Positions 1-8,054 of a DNA stretch of 64,000 bases are shown here, one piece after another. Both the position numbers and the translations under genes were made by a program. Numbering within the stretch: position 1 is the stretch's first letter; every line of letters starts with the position of its first letter. The notes below the pieces were generated by a model. The model searched no databases. It worked only from the letters and a program-made list of their open reading frames with translations, and was not told the DNA's origin. The DNA is from Cellulomonas shaoxiangyii (lineage in GTDB: Bacteria > Actinomycetota > Actinomycetes > Actinomycetales > Cellulomonadaceae): positions 2,542,001 through 2,606,000 of the forward strand of contig NZ_CP039291.1 in NCBI RefSeq assembly GCF_004798685.1, written 5' to 3'.

Positions 1-68
1 GGTCGCTCATGGCCCCCATGCTACGTCGGGGGTCCGACGGACCGGCGTGGCGCCGGCCGGACGCGCGG

Positions 69-106
69 TTGACACGACGGCGACACATGTATCAATGTAT
101 TGATAC
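69..106 (+). promoter_or_regulatory. Promoter with GntR-type palindromic operator
   Basis: A perfect -35 hexamer TTGACA lies at 69-74. A perfect inverted repeat follows at 89-106: GTATCAAT, a 2-base GT spacer, then ATTGATAC. The palindrome is AT-rich in a genome above 70% GC and covers the place where the -10 box must lie (TATCAAT at 90-96, 15 bp spacing, is one candidate). It sits just upstream of an AGGAAGGGAG ribosome site at 115-124 and the GTG start at 130. The small GntR regulator encoded second in this operon is the obvious ligand, giving autoregulation. The palindrome is observed; the ligand is inferred. Confidence 0.8.
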
Positions 107-129
107 TTTGAACCAGGAAGGGAGACGCC

Positions 130-1104
130 GTGTCGGGTCATCTGCTGCTCGTGCTGGTCGTCCTGCTCGGGACCGCGCTCGCGCTCGCCGTCGTCGTGGG
201 GCTCGTGGCCGCGTCGCGCACGGCCGGCGAGCCGCCGGGCACCGTGGACGTCGCCCGGGCGCCGGCCGCGTACCGGCACGCGCGGCGGCACGCCGGCGTC
301 GTGGCGGTGGTGGCGTGGGCGGCGCTGCTCGTCGTCGCGCTCACCGGGCCCGTCCTGGCCGCGCACGGCCGGTGGCAGGGCGTGCTGCTCGGCAGCATCC
401 CGGCCGCGGCGGGCCTGGCCTTCCTGCTCGTCGGCGCCGTCGGCGAGCGGACGTGGCCACGCCCCGACGGCACCGTGCGGCGCGCGCCGCTGCGCCCCCG
501 GCGCGTCGCGGACGTCGCACCGCCGGCGCTGCGCCGGCTGACGTGGGCCTGGACCGGCGGGCTCGCCCTGGCGACGCTCGCGTTCGGTGCCACCGCCGGC
601 CCCGACGGACGCTCCGTCGCGCTGACCTACGCCGCCGGGCACAGCGCCGCCGCCGGCCCCTACCCGGGCTGGACCTACGGCGTCCCGCTCACGCTGGCGG
701 CACTCCTGGTGCTCGGCGCCGGGGAGGGCGTCCTGCGGCTCGTGACCGCGCGCCCCGTGGTCGCGGCCACGACGCAGGACGACGACGCCCGGCTGCGGCG
801 CGCCTCGGCGCGGCGCCTGCTCGCCGGCACGCAGCTCGTGCTGGGCGGGACGCTCGCCGGCGTGCTCGGGGCGGGCGGTGCGGCCCTGCGGTCCGTCGGG
901 CGGGCGCACGAGTACGCCGCCGACGGCGTGGCGTACTCGCTGGGCGCGCCGTGGGTGGTCGCCGCCGGCACGGCGGCACTGGTGGCCGGCCTGGCCGTCG
1001 GCGTCACCGCGCTGGTCGTCGCGGCTCGCGCGCTGCACCGCGCGGCACGCGACGCCGGCGCTCCCGTCGTCCCCGTCCCCGTCCCCGTTCCCCGGCTCCC
1101 GTGA
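130..1104 (+). CDS. Polytopic membrane protein of unknown function, co-transcribed with a GntR regulator
   Basis: This is a 324-residue integral membrane protein. About seven hydrophobic segments are visible, near residues 4-26, 55-80, 84-105, 137-157, 180-200, 229-252 and 270-300, separated by Arg-rich loops. The C-terminus ends in a Val-Pro repeat. I recognise no catalytic motif and assign no reaction. The GTG start at 130 is supported by the AGGAAGGGAG site 5 bases upstream. The stop overlaps the next start by 4 bp (GTGA), so it is translationally coupled to a small YtrA-like GntR regulator. In such pairs the regulator usually controls a membrane or transport protein involved in stress, but that role is only inferred here. 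Confidence 0.8.
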   Translation: MSGHLLLVLVVLLGTALALAVVVGLVAASRTAGEPPGTVDVARAPAAYRHARRHAGVVAVVAWAALLVVALTGPVLAAHGRWQGVLLGSIPAAAGLAFLLVGAVGERTWPRPDGTVRRAPLRPRRVADVAPPALRRLTWAWTGGLALATLAFGATAGPDGRSVALTYAAGHSAAAGPYPGWTYGVPLTLAALLVLGAGEGVLRLVTARPVVAATTQDDDARLRRASARRLLAGTQLVLGGTLAGVLGAGGAALRSVGRAHEYAADGVAYSLGAPWVVAAGTAALVAGLAVGVTALVVAARALHRAARDAGAPVVPVPVPVPRLP

Positions 1105-1493
1105 GCGTCCAGCTCGAGGTCGACCTGGCCTCCGGTGTCCCCGTCTACGAGCAGGTGCGCGCCCAGGTCGTCGCGCACGTCGCCGCCGGGCGGCTGAGCC
1201 CGGGCGACCGGCTGCCGACGATCCGCGCCCTCGCGACCGACCTCGGCGTGGCACCGGGGACGGTCGCCCGCGCCTTCCGCGAGCTCGAGGCCGCCGGGGT
1301 CGTGGTCACGCGCCGGCGGGCCGGCACCCAGGTCGCCGCGGGGGCGGCGCCCGCCGACGCCGCGCCGCGCGCCGCGGCCCTCGCCTACGCCGACGTCGCC
1401 CGGGCCGCGGGCCTGACGCCGGACGAGGCGCTCGACCTCGTCCGCGGCGCCCTGCTCGCCCCGACCGCCCCGCGGGACCCCGGCGGGCGCTGA
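1101..1493 (+). CDS. Small GntR-family (YtrA-like) transcriptional regulator
   Basis: This 130-residue protein has an N-terminal GntR winged helix with the family hallmarks PVYEQVRAQV, LPTIRALATDLGVAPGTVARAF and a wing ending GVVVTRRRAGTQV at about residue 76. Only about 50 residues follow, too few for an FadR/HutC effector domain, which is typical of the YtrA subfamily whose short helical tail only dimerises. The GTG start overlaps the upstream membrane gene by 4 bp. The perfect palindrome at 89-106 in the operon promoter is its likely binding site. No effector can be named. Confidence 0.88.
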   Translation: MSVQLEVDLASGVPVYEQVRAQVVAHVAAGRLSPGDRLPTIRALATDLGVAPGTVARAFRELEAAGVVVTRRRAGTQVAAGAAPADAAPRAAALAYADVARAAGLTPDEALDLVRGALLAPTAPRDPGGR

Positions 1494-1554
1494 CGGTCAC
1501 CGGCACGGACCCGCCGAACGAGCAGCCCGGGCGGCCGCGCCGCACCCCGAGGGG

Positions 1555-2337
1555 CTAGATGCCCTGCCACGGCGGCTTCGACGCCCAGGTCTCCCGGTAG
1601 TAGCCGGCGAGCTGCAGGCGGCTCGCCGCGGGCTCGTCGACCAGGACCGTGACGTGCGGGTGCATCTGCAGCACGGTCGCCGGCCACATCGCGCTGACCG
1701 GCCCCTCGACGAGCTGGTGCACCGCCTCCGCCTTGTGCCGGCCCTGCGCGAGGAGCACGAGGTGCCGGGCCGACAGGATCGTCGCGAGGCCCTGCGTGAG
1801 GCAGTGCGTGGGCACCGCGTCGAGGTCGTCGCCGAAGAACCGCGCGTTGTCCTCGCGCGTCTGCCGCGTGAGCGTCTTGATGCGCGTGCGCGAGGCGAGG
1901 GACGAGCCGGGCTCGTTGAACGCGACGTGCCCGTCGGTGCCGATGCCGAGCAGCTGCAGGTCGACCCCGCCGGCGTCGGCGATCGCCCGCTCGTACGACG
2001 CGCACGCGCCCGCGAGGTCCGCCGCGAGCCCGTCGGGCCCGTGCACCGCGCCGGGCGCGAGGTCAACGCGCGAGACCAGGTCGCGCTCGATGACGTTGCG
2101 GTACCGCTCCGGGTGGTCGGCCGGCAGGCCGACGTACTCGTCCAGCATGAACGCCCGCGCCCGCGCGAACGTCAGGCCCTCCTCCGCGTGCCGGCGCGCG
2201 AGCTCGTCGTAGACCGCCAGCGGGCTCGACCCGGTGGCCAGGCCGAGGACGGCCTCGGGCCGGGCGGTGAGCAGGCGCTGGACGGCGTCGGCGGCGAGGC
2301 GTGCGAGCTCCGCGACCGGCGCGACGACGACCTCCAT
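1555..2337 (-). CDS. nagB: Glucosamine-6-phosphate deaminase NagB
   Basis: The 260-residue protein is close to the usual NagB length. It converts glucosamine-6-phosphate to fructose-6-phosphate and ammonia in the cytoplasm. Visible family signatures are LGLATGSSPLAVYDEL (phosphate loop), FMLDEYVGLP, LLGIGTDGHVAFNEPGSS (the His-containing catalytic stretch) and a C-terminal region ending in KPPWQGI. The ATG start shares one base with the stop of the upstream ROK kinase (TGATG), so translation is coupled. It is the last gene of the ABC transporter-kinase operon and feeds its sugar into glycolysis. No nagA (GlcNAc-6-phosphate deacetylase) is present in the operon. Confidence 0.95.
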   Translation of the reverse strand: MEVVVAPVAELARLAADAVQRLLTARPEAVLGLATGSSPLAVYDELARRHAEEGLTFARARAFMLDEYVGLPADHPERYRNVIERDLVSRVDLAPGAVHGPDGLAADLAGACASYERAIADAGGVDLQLLGIGTDGHVAFNEPGSSLASRTRIKTLTRQTREDNARFFGDDLDAVPTHCLTQGLATILSARHLVLLAQGRHKAEAVHQLVEGPVSAMWPATVLQMHPHVTVLVDEPAASRLQLAGYYRETWASKPPWQGI

Positions 2338-3380
2338 CAGACGACCTCCCCCCGCCCCACCAGCGCGGCACCCACCGCACCCACCGGCACGCCGGCCGGC
2401 GCGAGCCGCACCCGGTCGGCCAGGCGCAGCGACGCGAGGAACGGCGAGCCGGCCGCCTCGGCGTCCAGCGCGCGGCGCACGGCCTGCAGCAGCGGCTCCC
2501 CCACGTTGCTCACGCCGCCCCCGACGACGACGCGGTCCACGTCGCAGGTGAGCACCAGGATCCGCACGGCCGCGCCGACGGCCCACGCGTAGCGGTCGCG
2601 CAGACGCACCGCCGCCGGGTCGCCGGCCGCCGCCGCCTCGAACAGGGCCGCGGGCGCAGGGCGGCCGTCGGTCGACGGCCACGCGGCGTCGAGCGCGCTG
2701 CCCGACGCGTACTGCTCGACGCACCCGCGCTGCCCGCACTTGCACGCCAGCCCGTCGGGCACGAGCGTCAGGTGCCCCACCTCGCCGGCCGCGCGGTGCG
2801 TCCCGCGGCGCAGCTGCCCGTCGAGCAGCAGGCCCGCGGCGACGCCCGTGCCGAGCGCCAGGAACGCGAGGTCCCGGGCGTGGCCCGCGCGGTCCGGGCC
2901 GGGCACGGTGTGCGCGGCGCCGAGCACGGCGACGTTGAGGTCGTTCTCGACGCGTACGGGCGTGCGGCCGCCGAGCACCGCGGACACCGCCGCGGCCAGC
3001 GCGAACGGCCGGTCGACGCCGACGTTGACGGCGTGCTCGAGGGTGCCCGTCAGCGGGTCCACGACGCCGGGGATGCCGATGCCGACCCCGGCGAGCCGCT
3101 CGAGCGGGACGCCGTGCGCGGTCGCGAGCGACTGCACGGCCGTCGCGACGACGTCGAGCAGGCCGTCGGGCCCGGGGACGGTCGACGCCCGGTGGGTGCG
3201 GGCCACGCGGCCGTCGCCGTCGAGCAGGACAGCGAGCACCTTGGTCCCGCCGACGTCGACACCGACGGCCCAGTCGGGCGGACGGGCGGGTGCGAGCACG
3301 GCCCGCACGCCGTCGGGGGCGCCGGCCGGGCCGGCGCGCAGCGGCGCGGGCCCCCCGGCACCGAGGGTGGTCGTCTCCAT
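2337..3380 (-). CDS. ROK-family sugar kinase
   Basis: This 347-residue protein carries the ROK kinase features: an ATP-binding DVGGTK motif near residue 42, the general-base region IGIPGVVDP, EVGHL, and the zinc-binding CKCGQRGCVEQYASG cluster. A second glycine-rich stretch, VVVGGGVSN, lies near residue 290. About 35 Pro/Ala-rich residues precede the catalytic core, so translation may start further downstream. Its place directly before nagB and after the sugar permeases suggests phosphorylation of an imported amino sugar (GlcNAc or glucosamine), although ROK members also include glucokinases. The stop overlaps the nagB start by one base. Confidence 0.88.
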   Translation of the reverse strand: METTTLGAGGPAPLRAGPAGAPDGVRAVLAPARPPDWAVGVDVGGTKVLAVLLDGDGRVARTHRASTVPGPDGLLDVVATAVQSLATAHGVPLERLAGVGIGIPGVVDPLTGTLEHAVNVGVDRPFALAAAVSAVLGGRTPVRVENDLNVAVLGAAHTVPGPDRAGHARDLAFLALGTGVAAGLLLDGQLRRGTHRAAGEVGHLTLVPDGLACKCGQRGCVEQYASGSALDAAWPSTDGRPAPAALFEAAAAGDPAAVRLRDRYAWAVGAAVRILVLTCDVDRVVVGGGVSNVGEPLLQAVRRALDAEAAGSPFLASLRLADRVRLAPAGVPVGAVGAALVGRGEVV

Positions 3381-3383
3381 CGC

Positions 3384-4316
3384 TCAGCCCTTGACCGCTC
3401 CCGAGACGAGCCCGCCGGTCATCCGTCCCTGCACGACGAGGAAGAAGACGATCACGGGCACCGCCACGAGCACCGAGCCCGCCATGAGCGCCCCCCAGTC
3501 CGTCGCCTTCGTCGCCTGCTGGAACGTGCGCAGCCACACGGGCAGCGTCATCTGCTCGGGCCGCGTCATGATGATGAGCGCCATCATGAACTCGTTCCAG
3601 GCCTGCAGGAACGCGAACACGCCCGTGGCGACGAGGCCGGGTGCGAGCAGCGGGAACGTCACCTTCCAGAACGCACGTCCCCGCGAGCAGCCGTCGATCA
3701 TGGCCGCCTCCTCCAGCTCGACCGGCACGCCGTTGACGAACCCGCGCAGCGTCCACAGCGTGAACGGCAGCACGCCGGCGAGGTAGACGACGCCCAGGCC
3801 GACGACCGTGTTGAGCAGGCGCCACCCGTCGACCAGCTGGAAGACGCTGATCATCATGGCCTCGCCCGGGATCATCTGGACGACCAGGATCGAGAGCACG
3901 AACGCGCGCCGGCCCCGGAAGCGGAACCGCGTCACCGCGAGCGCACCGACGAACGCGAACACCATCGACGTGACGAGCACGAGGAACGTCACGGACAGCG
4001 ACGTGCCGAGCGCCGGCAGGAACGGTGAGCGCTCCTGCTCGAAGATCGCCGTCTCGTAGTTGCGCAGCGTGAGCTGGTCGGGCCAGAGGTGCACGCGCGG
4101 GCCGATGATCTCGTTCGTCGGCAGCAGCGACGTGTTGACCATCCAGTAGACGGGGAAGGCGAACGCGGCGGCGACCAGCAGCGCCACGACGCGCCACCCC
4201 CACTGCGACGCGCGCCGGCGGGCCGAGCGGCGGCGCGGCGGCACGACGGCGCGCACCGCCAGGGGGCGCGGGTCGGCGCTGACGGCCGGCGCGGCGCCGG
4301 CGGCTGCGATGCTCAC
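3384..4316 (-). CDS. Carbohydrate ABC transporter permease (MalG/CUT1 type)
   Basis: A 310-residue inner-membrane permease with six predicted helices. The conserved coupling-helix EAA motif appears as ELEEAAMIDGCSRGRAFWKV at about residue 205, where the ATPase docks. The protein ends with the typical GLVSGAVKG tail of CUT1 MalG-like permeases. The GTG start overlaps the stop of the other permease by 4 bp (GTGA at 4313-4316). It forms the heterodimeric channel for the sugar bound by the lipoprotein encoded at 5334-6608. No ATP-binding subunit is encoded nearby, so a shared MsiK-type ATPase elsewhere is likely. Confidence 0.93.
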   Translation of the reverse strand: MSIAAAGAAPAVSADPRPLAVRAVVPPRRRSARRRASQWGWRVVALLVAAAFAFPVYWMVNTSLLPTNEIIGPRVHLWPDQLTLRNYETAIFEQERSPFLPALGTSLSVTFLVLVTSMVFAFVGALAVTRFRFRGRRAFVLSILVVQMIPGEAMMISVFQLVDGWRLLNTVVGLGVVYLAGVLPFTLWTLRGFVNGVPVELEEAAMIDGCSRGRAFWKVTFPLLAPGLVATGVFAFLQAWNEFMMALIIMTRPEQMTLPVWLRTFQQATKATDWGALMAGSVLVAVPVIVFFLVVQGRMTGGLVSGAVKG

Positions 4317-5269
4317 AGCTCCTCCTCCTTGACGGTCGCGCGCACGTAGTAGGCCGAGATCGCGAGCATGATGACCGTGAAGACGACGGCGATGGCGCTG
4401 GCCGTGCCGTAGTGGCCCTGCGCCATGCCCATCTCGTAGATGTAGACGCCGAGCGTGTTCGTCTCGGACTTCACGCCCCCGATGCCCTGCAGCACGAAGA
4501 TCTGCGTGAACACCTTCAGGTCCCAGATCATCGACAGCACGATGAGGACCGTGTAGACCGGCTTCACGTACGGCACCTGGATGCGGAAGAAGCGCTTCGC
4601 CGCGTTCGCGCCGTCGATCTGGGCGGCCTCGACGACCTCGTGCGGGATCTGCGTGAACCCCGCGTAGAGCGTGAAGGCCACGAACGGGATCGCGCCCCAG
4701 ACGATGACGAGCGTCGCGACGGCGAAGAACTGCAGCGGCTCGATGAGCCAGGAGTGCCCCATCCAGCTGGTCCCCGTCACGGACGTGAGCAGGTGGTTCA
4801 CGACGCCGTACTGCGTGTCGAACATCCAGCCCCACACGAGCATCGCCGCGAGCGGCGGCATGGCCCACGCGAGCAGCAGCCCGACGGACAGCACGAGCCG
4901 CATCACGCGCCCGAGCCTCATGAGCAGCAGGGCGACGAGCGTGCCGAGCGTGATGGTGAGGACGACGCACACGACCATCAGCGCGAAGCTGCGCACCGTG
5001 ACGGTCCAGAACCTCGGATCCGTCAGCGTGTCGGTGTAGTTCTGCAGCCCCACCCACTCGGCCGGCACGCCCATCAGCTGGGCGCGCTCGTACTCCTGGA
5101 ACGACAGCCACAGCATCCGCACGAGCGGCCAGCCGGTCACGACGACGAGGGCGGCCAGGCTCGGGGCGAGCAGCAGCCACGGCAGCAGCCGGGCCGGGGT
5201 GATCGCGCGCGAGGCGCGGGGGGCGGGCGCCGCCGAGGGCGGCGCGGCCTGGAGCGAGGTGGAGCTCAT
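4313..5269 (-). CDS. Carbohydrate ABC transporter permease (MalF/CUT1 type)
   Basis: A 318-residue permease beginning at the ATG at 5269, which has an AGGA ribosome site upstream; longer readings only add low-complexity sequence. A leader of about 30 Ala/Pro-rich residues precedes the first helix (LLPWLLLAPSLAALVVV). The EAA loop reads EVVEAAQIDGANAAKRFFRI. It pairs with the MalG-like subunit, with which it shares a 4-bp overlap. Between it and the upstream binding-protein gene lies a strong stem-loop (5287-5328) that probably adjusts the ratio of binding protein to permease, as known for malE-malF type operons. Confidence 0.92.
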   Translation of the reverse strand: MSSTSLQAAPPSAAPAPRASRAITPARLLPWLLLAPSLAALVVVTGWPLVRMLWLSFQEYERAQLMGVPAEWVGLQNYTDTLTDPRFWTVTVRSFALMVVCVVLTITLGTLVALLLMRLGRVMRLVLSVGLLLAWAMPPLAAMLVWGWMFDTQYGVVNHLLTSVTGTSWMGHSWLIEPLQFFAVATLVIVWGAIPFVAFTLYAGFTQIPHEVVEAAQIDGANAAKRFFRIQVPYVKPVYTVLIVLSMIWDLKVFTQIFVLQGIGGVKSETNTLGVYIYEMGMAQGHYGTASAIAVVFTVIMLAISAYYVRATVKEEEL

Positions 5270-5286
5270 GGGGGTCCTTCCCGCGC

Positions 5287-5328
5287 CGCGCCGGGTCCCG
5301 CCCCGCCCTGGGGGCGGGACCCGGCGCG
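5287..5328 (-). terminator. Intercistronic stem-loop between binding protein and permease genes
   Basis: Two perfect 18-base arms (5287-5304 and 5311-5328) are separated by the 6-base loop GCCCTG. The hairpin lies in the 64-bp gap between the binding-protein stop (5334) and the MalF-type start (5269) and has no U-tract. It is best read as a partial terminator or RNase barrier that raises expression of the first gene relative to the permeases. Confidence 0.75.
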
Positions 5329-5333
5329 TGCGA

Positions 5334-6608
5334 TCAGCCGTTGAGGATGGACTCGATCGTGGAGTCGAGCTCCTCGGCGACCGTCGGGACGTCCTCACCC
5401 TGGGCGATCCGCACGAGCGCGTCCTGCATGACCTTCTGCGCCTCGACGTCGCCCCACTTGGGCGTGGCCGGCGTGAGCCGCGCGTTCGCCGCGGCAGCGG
5501 CCGCGGCCGCGGTGATCTCGTCGTCCGGCAGCGCGTCGGCGAGCGAGACCTTCGCCGGGATCAGGCCGTTCTCGGCGAGGATCGTCTGGTACTCGTCGGA
5601 GAGCATGATCGCCAGCGCCTCCGTGGCGAGGTCGGGGTTCGCCGACTTCGCCGCGACGGCGATGTTCGAGCCGCCGGCGAACACCGTCGCCGCTCCGCCG
5701 TCCTTGCCGGGCAGCGGGAAGGCGTGCAGGTCGGCGCCGTAGGTCTCGGGGCAGCCCGGGACCTCCGCGTCGGCCTCCGCGAGGATCGACCACTTGATCC
5801 AGCTCGGTGCCGAGAGGAAGGTCGTGGCGCCCTCGCAGAAGGGCACCTGCAGGTTCGTCTCGTCGCCGTCCTTGGGGGCGTTGGACGCGTTCTGGAACAG
5901 GTCCTGGACCTGCTGGAGGCCCGCGACGCCGCCCTCCGAGGAGAACCCGGCCTCCCACTGGTCGCCCTCCTGCTCGGCGATGAAGCCGCCGTTCTCCCAG
6001 ACGAACGGGAGCATGTTGTACCAGTCCTGGCCCGGGAACCACACGCCGGAGTGGCCGTCGGTGCGGGCCTGCGTCGCGGTGGCGACGTACTCGTCGAGCG
6101 TCGTGGGGACCGGTGCGCCGCCGAGGATCTGCTCGCTGTAGAACACGACGCGCGAGCCGGCGTAGTACGGCGCGGCGTAGAACGTGTCCTCCCAGGTGCC
6201 CGACTCCACGAAGCCCGGCAGCAGGTCGTCGCCGCCGAGGTCCTCGGCGACGTCGTCGAGCGGCGCGAAGTAGCCGGCCGACGTGAACGTGGGCGCCTGC
6301 GTGTTGCCCACCTCGACGACGTCGGGGCTGTCGGAGCCCGACAGCGACGTCGTCAGCTTGTCGACGAGGCCGGTCCAGGACTGCTCCTGGATCACCAGGG
6401 TCGAGCCCGGGTTCTCCTCCTCGAACGTCTCCTTCAGGTAGTCGCGGGCGTCCTGCGGCGTGTCCGACCCGACGAGCCAGACGCGGATCTCGGCCCCCTC
6501 CGAGCCCCCGCCCTCTGCGTCGGTGGAGCCACCGGCCGAACCGGACGAGCACGCCGTCAGCGTGAGCGCCGCCGCGAAGCCGGCGGCCGCGAAACGTAGG
6601 ATCTTCAC
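5334..6608 (-). CDS. Sugar ABC transporter substrate-binding lipoprotein
   Basis: This 424-residue extracellular solute-binding protein starts with a lipoprotein signal: MKILRF, a hydrophobic stretch, then the lipobox LTAC with Cys20, followed by a Ser/Gly/Glu-rich tether. The mature part shows the family-1 fold signs (IRVWLVG near the N-terminus, the PDVVEVGNTQAPTFTSAGYFAPLD hinge region, and aromatic residues WYNMLPFVW and PSWIKW that could stack on sugar). It has an AGGA ribosome site. Its neighbours nagB and a ROK kinase suggest an amino-sugar or chito-oligosaccharide ligand, similar in logic to NgcE or DasA systems; the ligand is inferred only. Confidence 0.92.
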   Translation of the reverse strand: MKILRFAAAGFAAALTLTACSSGSAGGSTDAEGGGSEGAEIRVWLVGSDTPQDARDYLKETFEEENPGSTLVIQEQSWTGLVDKLTTSLSGSDSPDVVEVGNTQAPTFTSAGYFAPLDDVAEDLGGDDLLPGFVESGTWEDTFYAAPYYAGSRVVFYSEQILGGAPVPTTLDEYVATATQARTDGHSGVWFPGQDWYNMLPFVWENGGFIAEQEGDQWEAGFSSEGGVAGLQQVQDLFQNASNAPKDGDETNLQVPFCEGATTFLSAPSWIKWSILAEADAEVPGCPETYGADLHAFPLPGKDGGAATVFAGGSNIAVAAKSANPDLATEALAIMLSDEYQTILAENGLIPAKVSLADALPDDEITAAAAAAAANARLTPATPKWGDVEAQKVMQDALVRIAQGEDVPTVAEELDSTIESILNG

Positions 6609-6694
6609 GTTGGGGTTCCTCCCATGAGCGAGGCGGTCGTCACACCGACGACGCCGGGGGTAGCTGCCGACCTGGTGACGGTCGGCTCGGGGTC

Positions 6695-6739
6695 GTCACG
6701 TGACCCCGGGCCGGCCCGTCGCCCGGGACCGTCACGTGA
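6695..6739. promoter_or_regulatory. Two CACGTG-centred palindromes upstream of the sugar-binding protein gene
   Basis: GTCACGTGAC (a perfect 10-base palindrome, 6695-6704) and GTCACGTGA (6731-6739) lie 36 bp apart in the gap between the ROK regulator stop and the binding-protein start. The second one includes the regulator's stop codon. They may be operator half-sites for the transporter promoter or parts of an imperfect hairpin, since each is flanked by GGG/CCC. The ROK repressor encoded immediately upstream is a candidate ligand, but this is speculative. Confidence 0.4.
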
Positions 6740-7910
6740 TCCCGAGCTGACCGGAGAGCACGAGCACCGCGGCGCCCGCGAGCGCCGCGTCCTCGTCGAG
6801 AGCCGCCATCCGCAGTGCGAGCTCGTGCCCGATGACGGGCATGGTGCGGGCGCGGACGGTGGCCAGCGCCGCCTCCCGCAGAGGTCCGTCGAGCAGCTCC
6901 GGCGGGCCGGAGAGCAGGACCTCGGCGAGGTTGAGCGCACTGGCGACGGGTGCCAGGGCGCGCCCCAGCATCCGTCCGACCGACGCCAGCGCGGCGTCGG
7001 AGTCCTCGGGGGTGAGACCGGCGACGCGGCGGCGCAGGGCCGGCGCGCTCAGCACGGTCTCGAGGCAGCCGCGGCGGCCGCACGCGCACTCCTGCGCGTC
7101 CTCGCCGGGCGTCGTCTCGTCCACGACGGTGACGTGCCCGATCTCCCCCGCGGCGTGGCCGCGGCCGCGCACGAGCGAGCCGTCGACCAGCAGCCCGGCG
7201 CCGACGCCCTGGCCCACCGTGACGATCATCGTGCTGGCGTCCGCACCGCCGTACGTGAACTCGCCGAGGGCGCGGGTGTTCGCGTCGTTGGCGACGTGCA
7301 CGGGCACGCCGAGGCCGGCGGTCAGCCGGGCGGCGAGCGGCACGTCGAACCAGCCGCGGTTGGGCGCCTCGAGCACGGTGCCCGTGTCGTCGATGACGCC
7401 GGGCGAGGAGATGCCGACGCCGATCACGGGGCACGTGGCGCCCTCGAGGAGCCGGCGGCACACGTCCTCGACCAGGTCGACGGCCGCCGCACCGGTGGTG
7501 CCGCCGCTCGGCTCGTGGATCCGGGTGACGACCCCGGCGTCGAGCGTCATGACGGCGCCGTGCACGGTCTCGTCGTCCGTGAGGTCGACCGTGACGACGT
7601 GGTGGTCGGCGGACCGCAGGCCCACGAGCGTGGCGGGCTTGCCGACGCGCGCCTCCGAGCGCACGCCGAGCTCGGCCACGAGGCCCTCCCCCAGCAGCGC
7701 GGCCACGAGGTCGGAGACGGTGACCCGGGTGAGCCCCGTGCTGCGCGCGATGTCGGCGCGGGACGAGGGGCCCTCGTGGAACAGGTGGCCGAGGACGAGC
7801 GACCGGTTGTGCGCACGGGCGTGCTCCGGGAGCACCTTCACGGTGGGCCGCAGGCCGCGCCGCACGGGGTTGGTCGCGGGGCCGCCGGCCGACCGCGTCG
7901 TCGTCGTCAC
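6732..7910 (-). CDS. ROK-family transcriptional regulator (NagC/XylR type)
   Basis: The 392-residue protein joins an N-terminal winged helix (residues about 20-85, SRADIARSTGLTRVTVSDLVAALLGEGLV) to a ROK sugar-sensing domain. The ROK part retains GVGISSPGVID, EIGHVTVVDE and the zinc cluster ECACGRRGCLET. The start is GTG at 7910. It lies directly upstream of, and in the same orientation as, the sugar ABC/kinase/nagB operon and is the probable local repressor released by the imported sugar or its phosphate. A GGAAGG sequence lies 13 bases before the GTG; the AT-rich promoter just upstream could alternatively give a leaderless transcript. Confidence 0.9.
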   Translation of the reverse strand: MTTTTRSAGGPATNPVRRGLRPTVKVLPEHARAHNRSLVLGHLFHEGPSSRADIARSTGLTRVTVSDLVAALLGEGLVAELGVRSEARVGKPATLVGLRSADHHVVTVDLTDDETVHGAVMTLDAGVVTRIHEPSGGTTGAAAVDLVEDVCRRLLEGATCPVIGVGISSPGVIDDTGTVLEAPNRGWFDVPLAARLTAGLGVPVHVANDANTRALGEFTYGGADASTMIVTVGQGVGAGLLVDGSLVRGRGHAAGEIGHVTVVDETTPGEDAQECACGRRGCLETVLSAPALRRRVAGLTPEDSDAALASVGRMLGRALAPVASALNLAEVLLSGPPELLDGPLREAALATVRARTMPVIGHELALRMAALDEDAALAGAAVLVLSGQLGIT

Positions 7911-7946
7911 GGTGATTAGTAGACCTTCCTTACAAAAGGCCGGTCA
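7911..7946 (-). promoter_or_regulatory. Candidate promoter of the ROK regulator operon
   Basis: On the minus strand a TTGACC (-35 like) is followed 20 bases later by TACTAAT, which ends 4 bases before the GTG start at 7910. The stretch, including CTTTTGTAAGG, is far more AT-rich than its surroundings. The spacing is longer than the optimal 17, so this is a candidate only; the placement would make the transcript almost leaderless. Confidence 0.4.
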
Positions 7947-8054
7947 AGACGGTCCCGTGACCGTGATCACATCGTGACCGCCGGTTCACGGGCCCGTAGC
8001 ACGCGCGCCCCGGCGTCCCCGGCCCGTCGCGCGACGACCGCCCCGGCGGTCGGC

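Noticed and set aside
1..10. Divergent gene starting at 10 on the minus strand
   Set aside because: An ATG is present (complement of 8-10) with a TAGCAT element and a GGGGG run upstream, but only three codons lie in the window, so no gene can be claimed.
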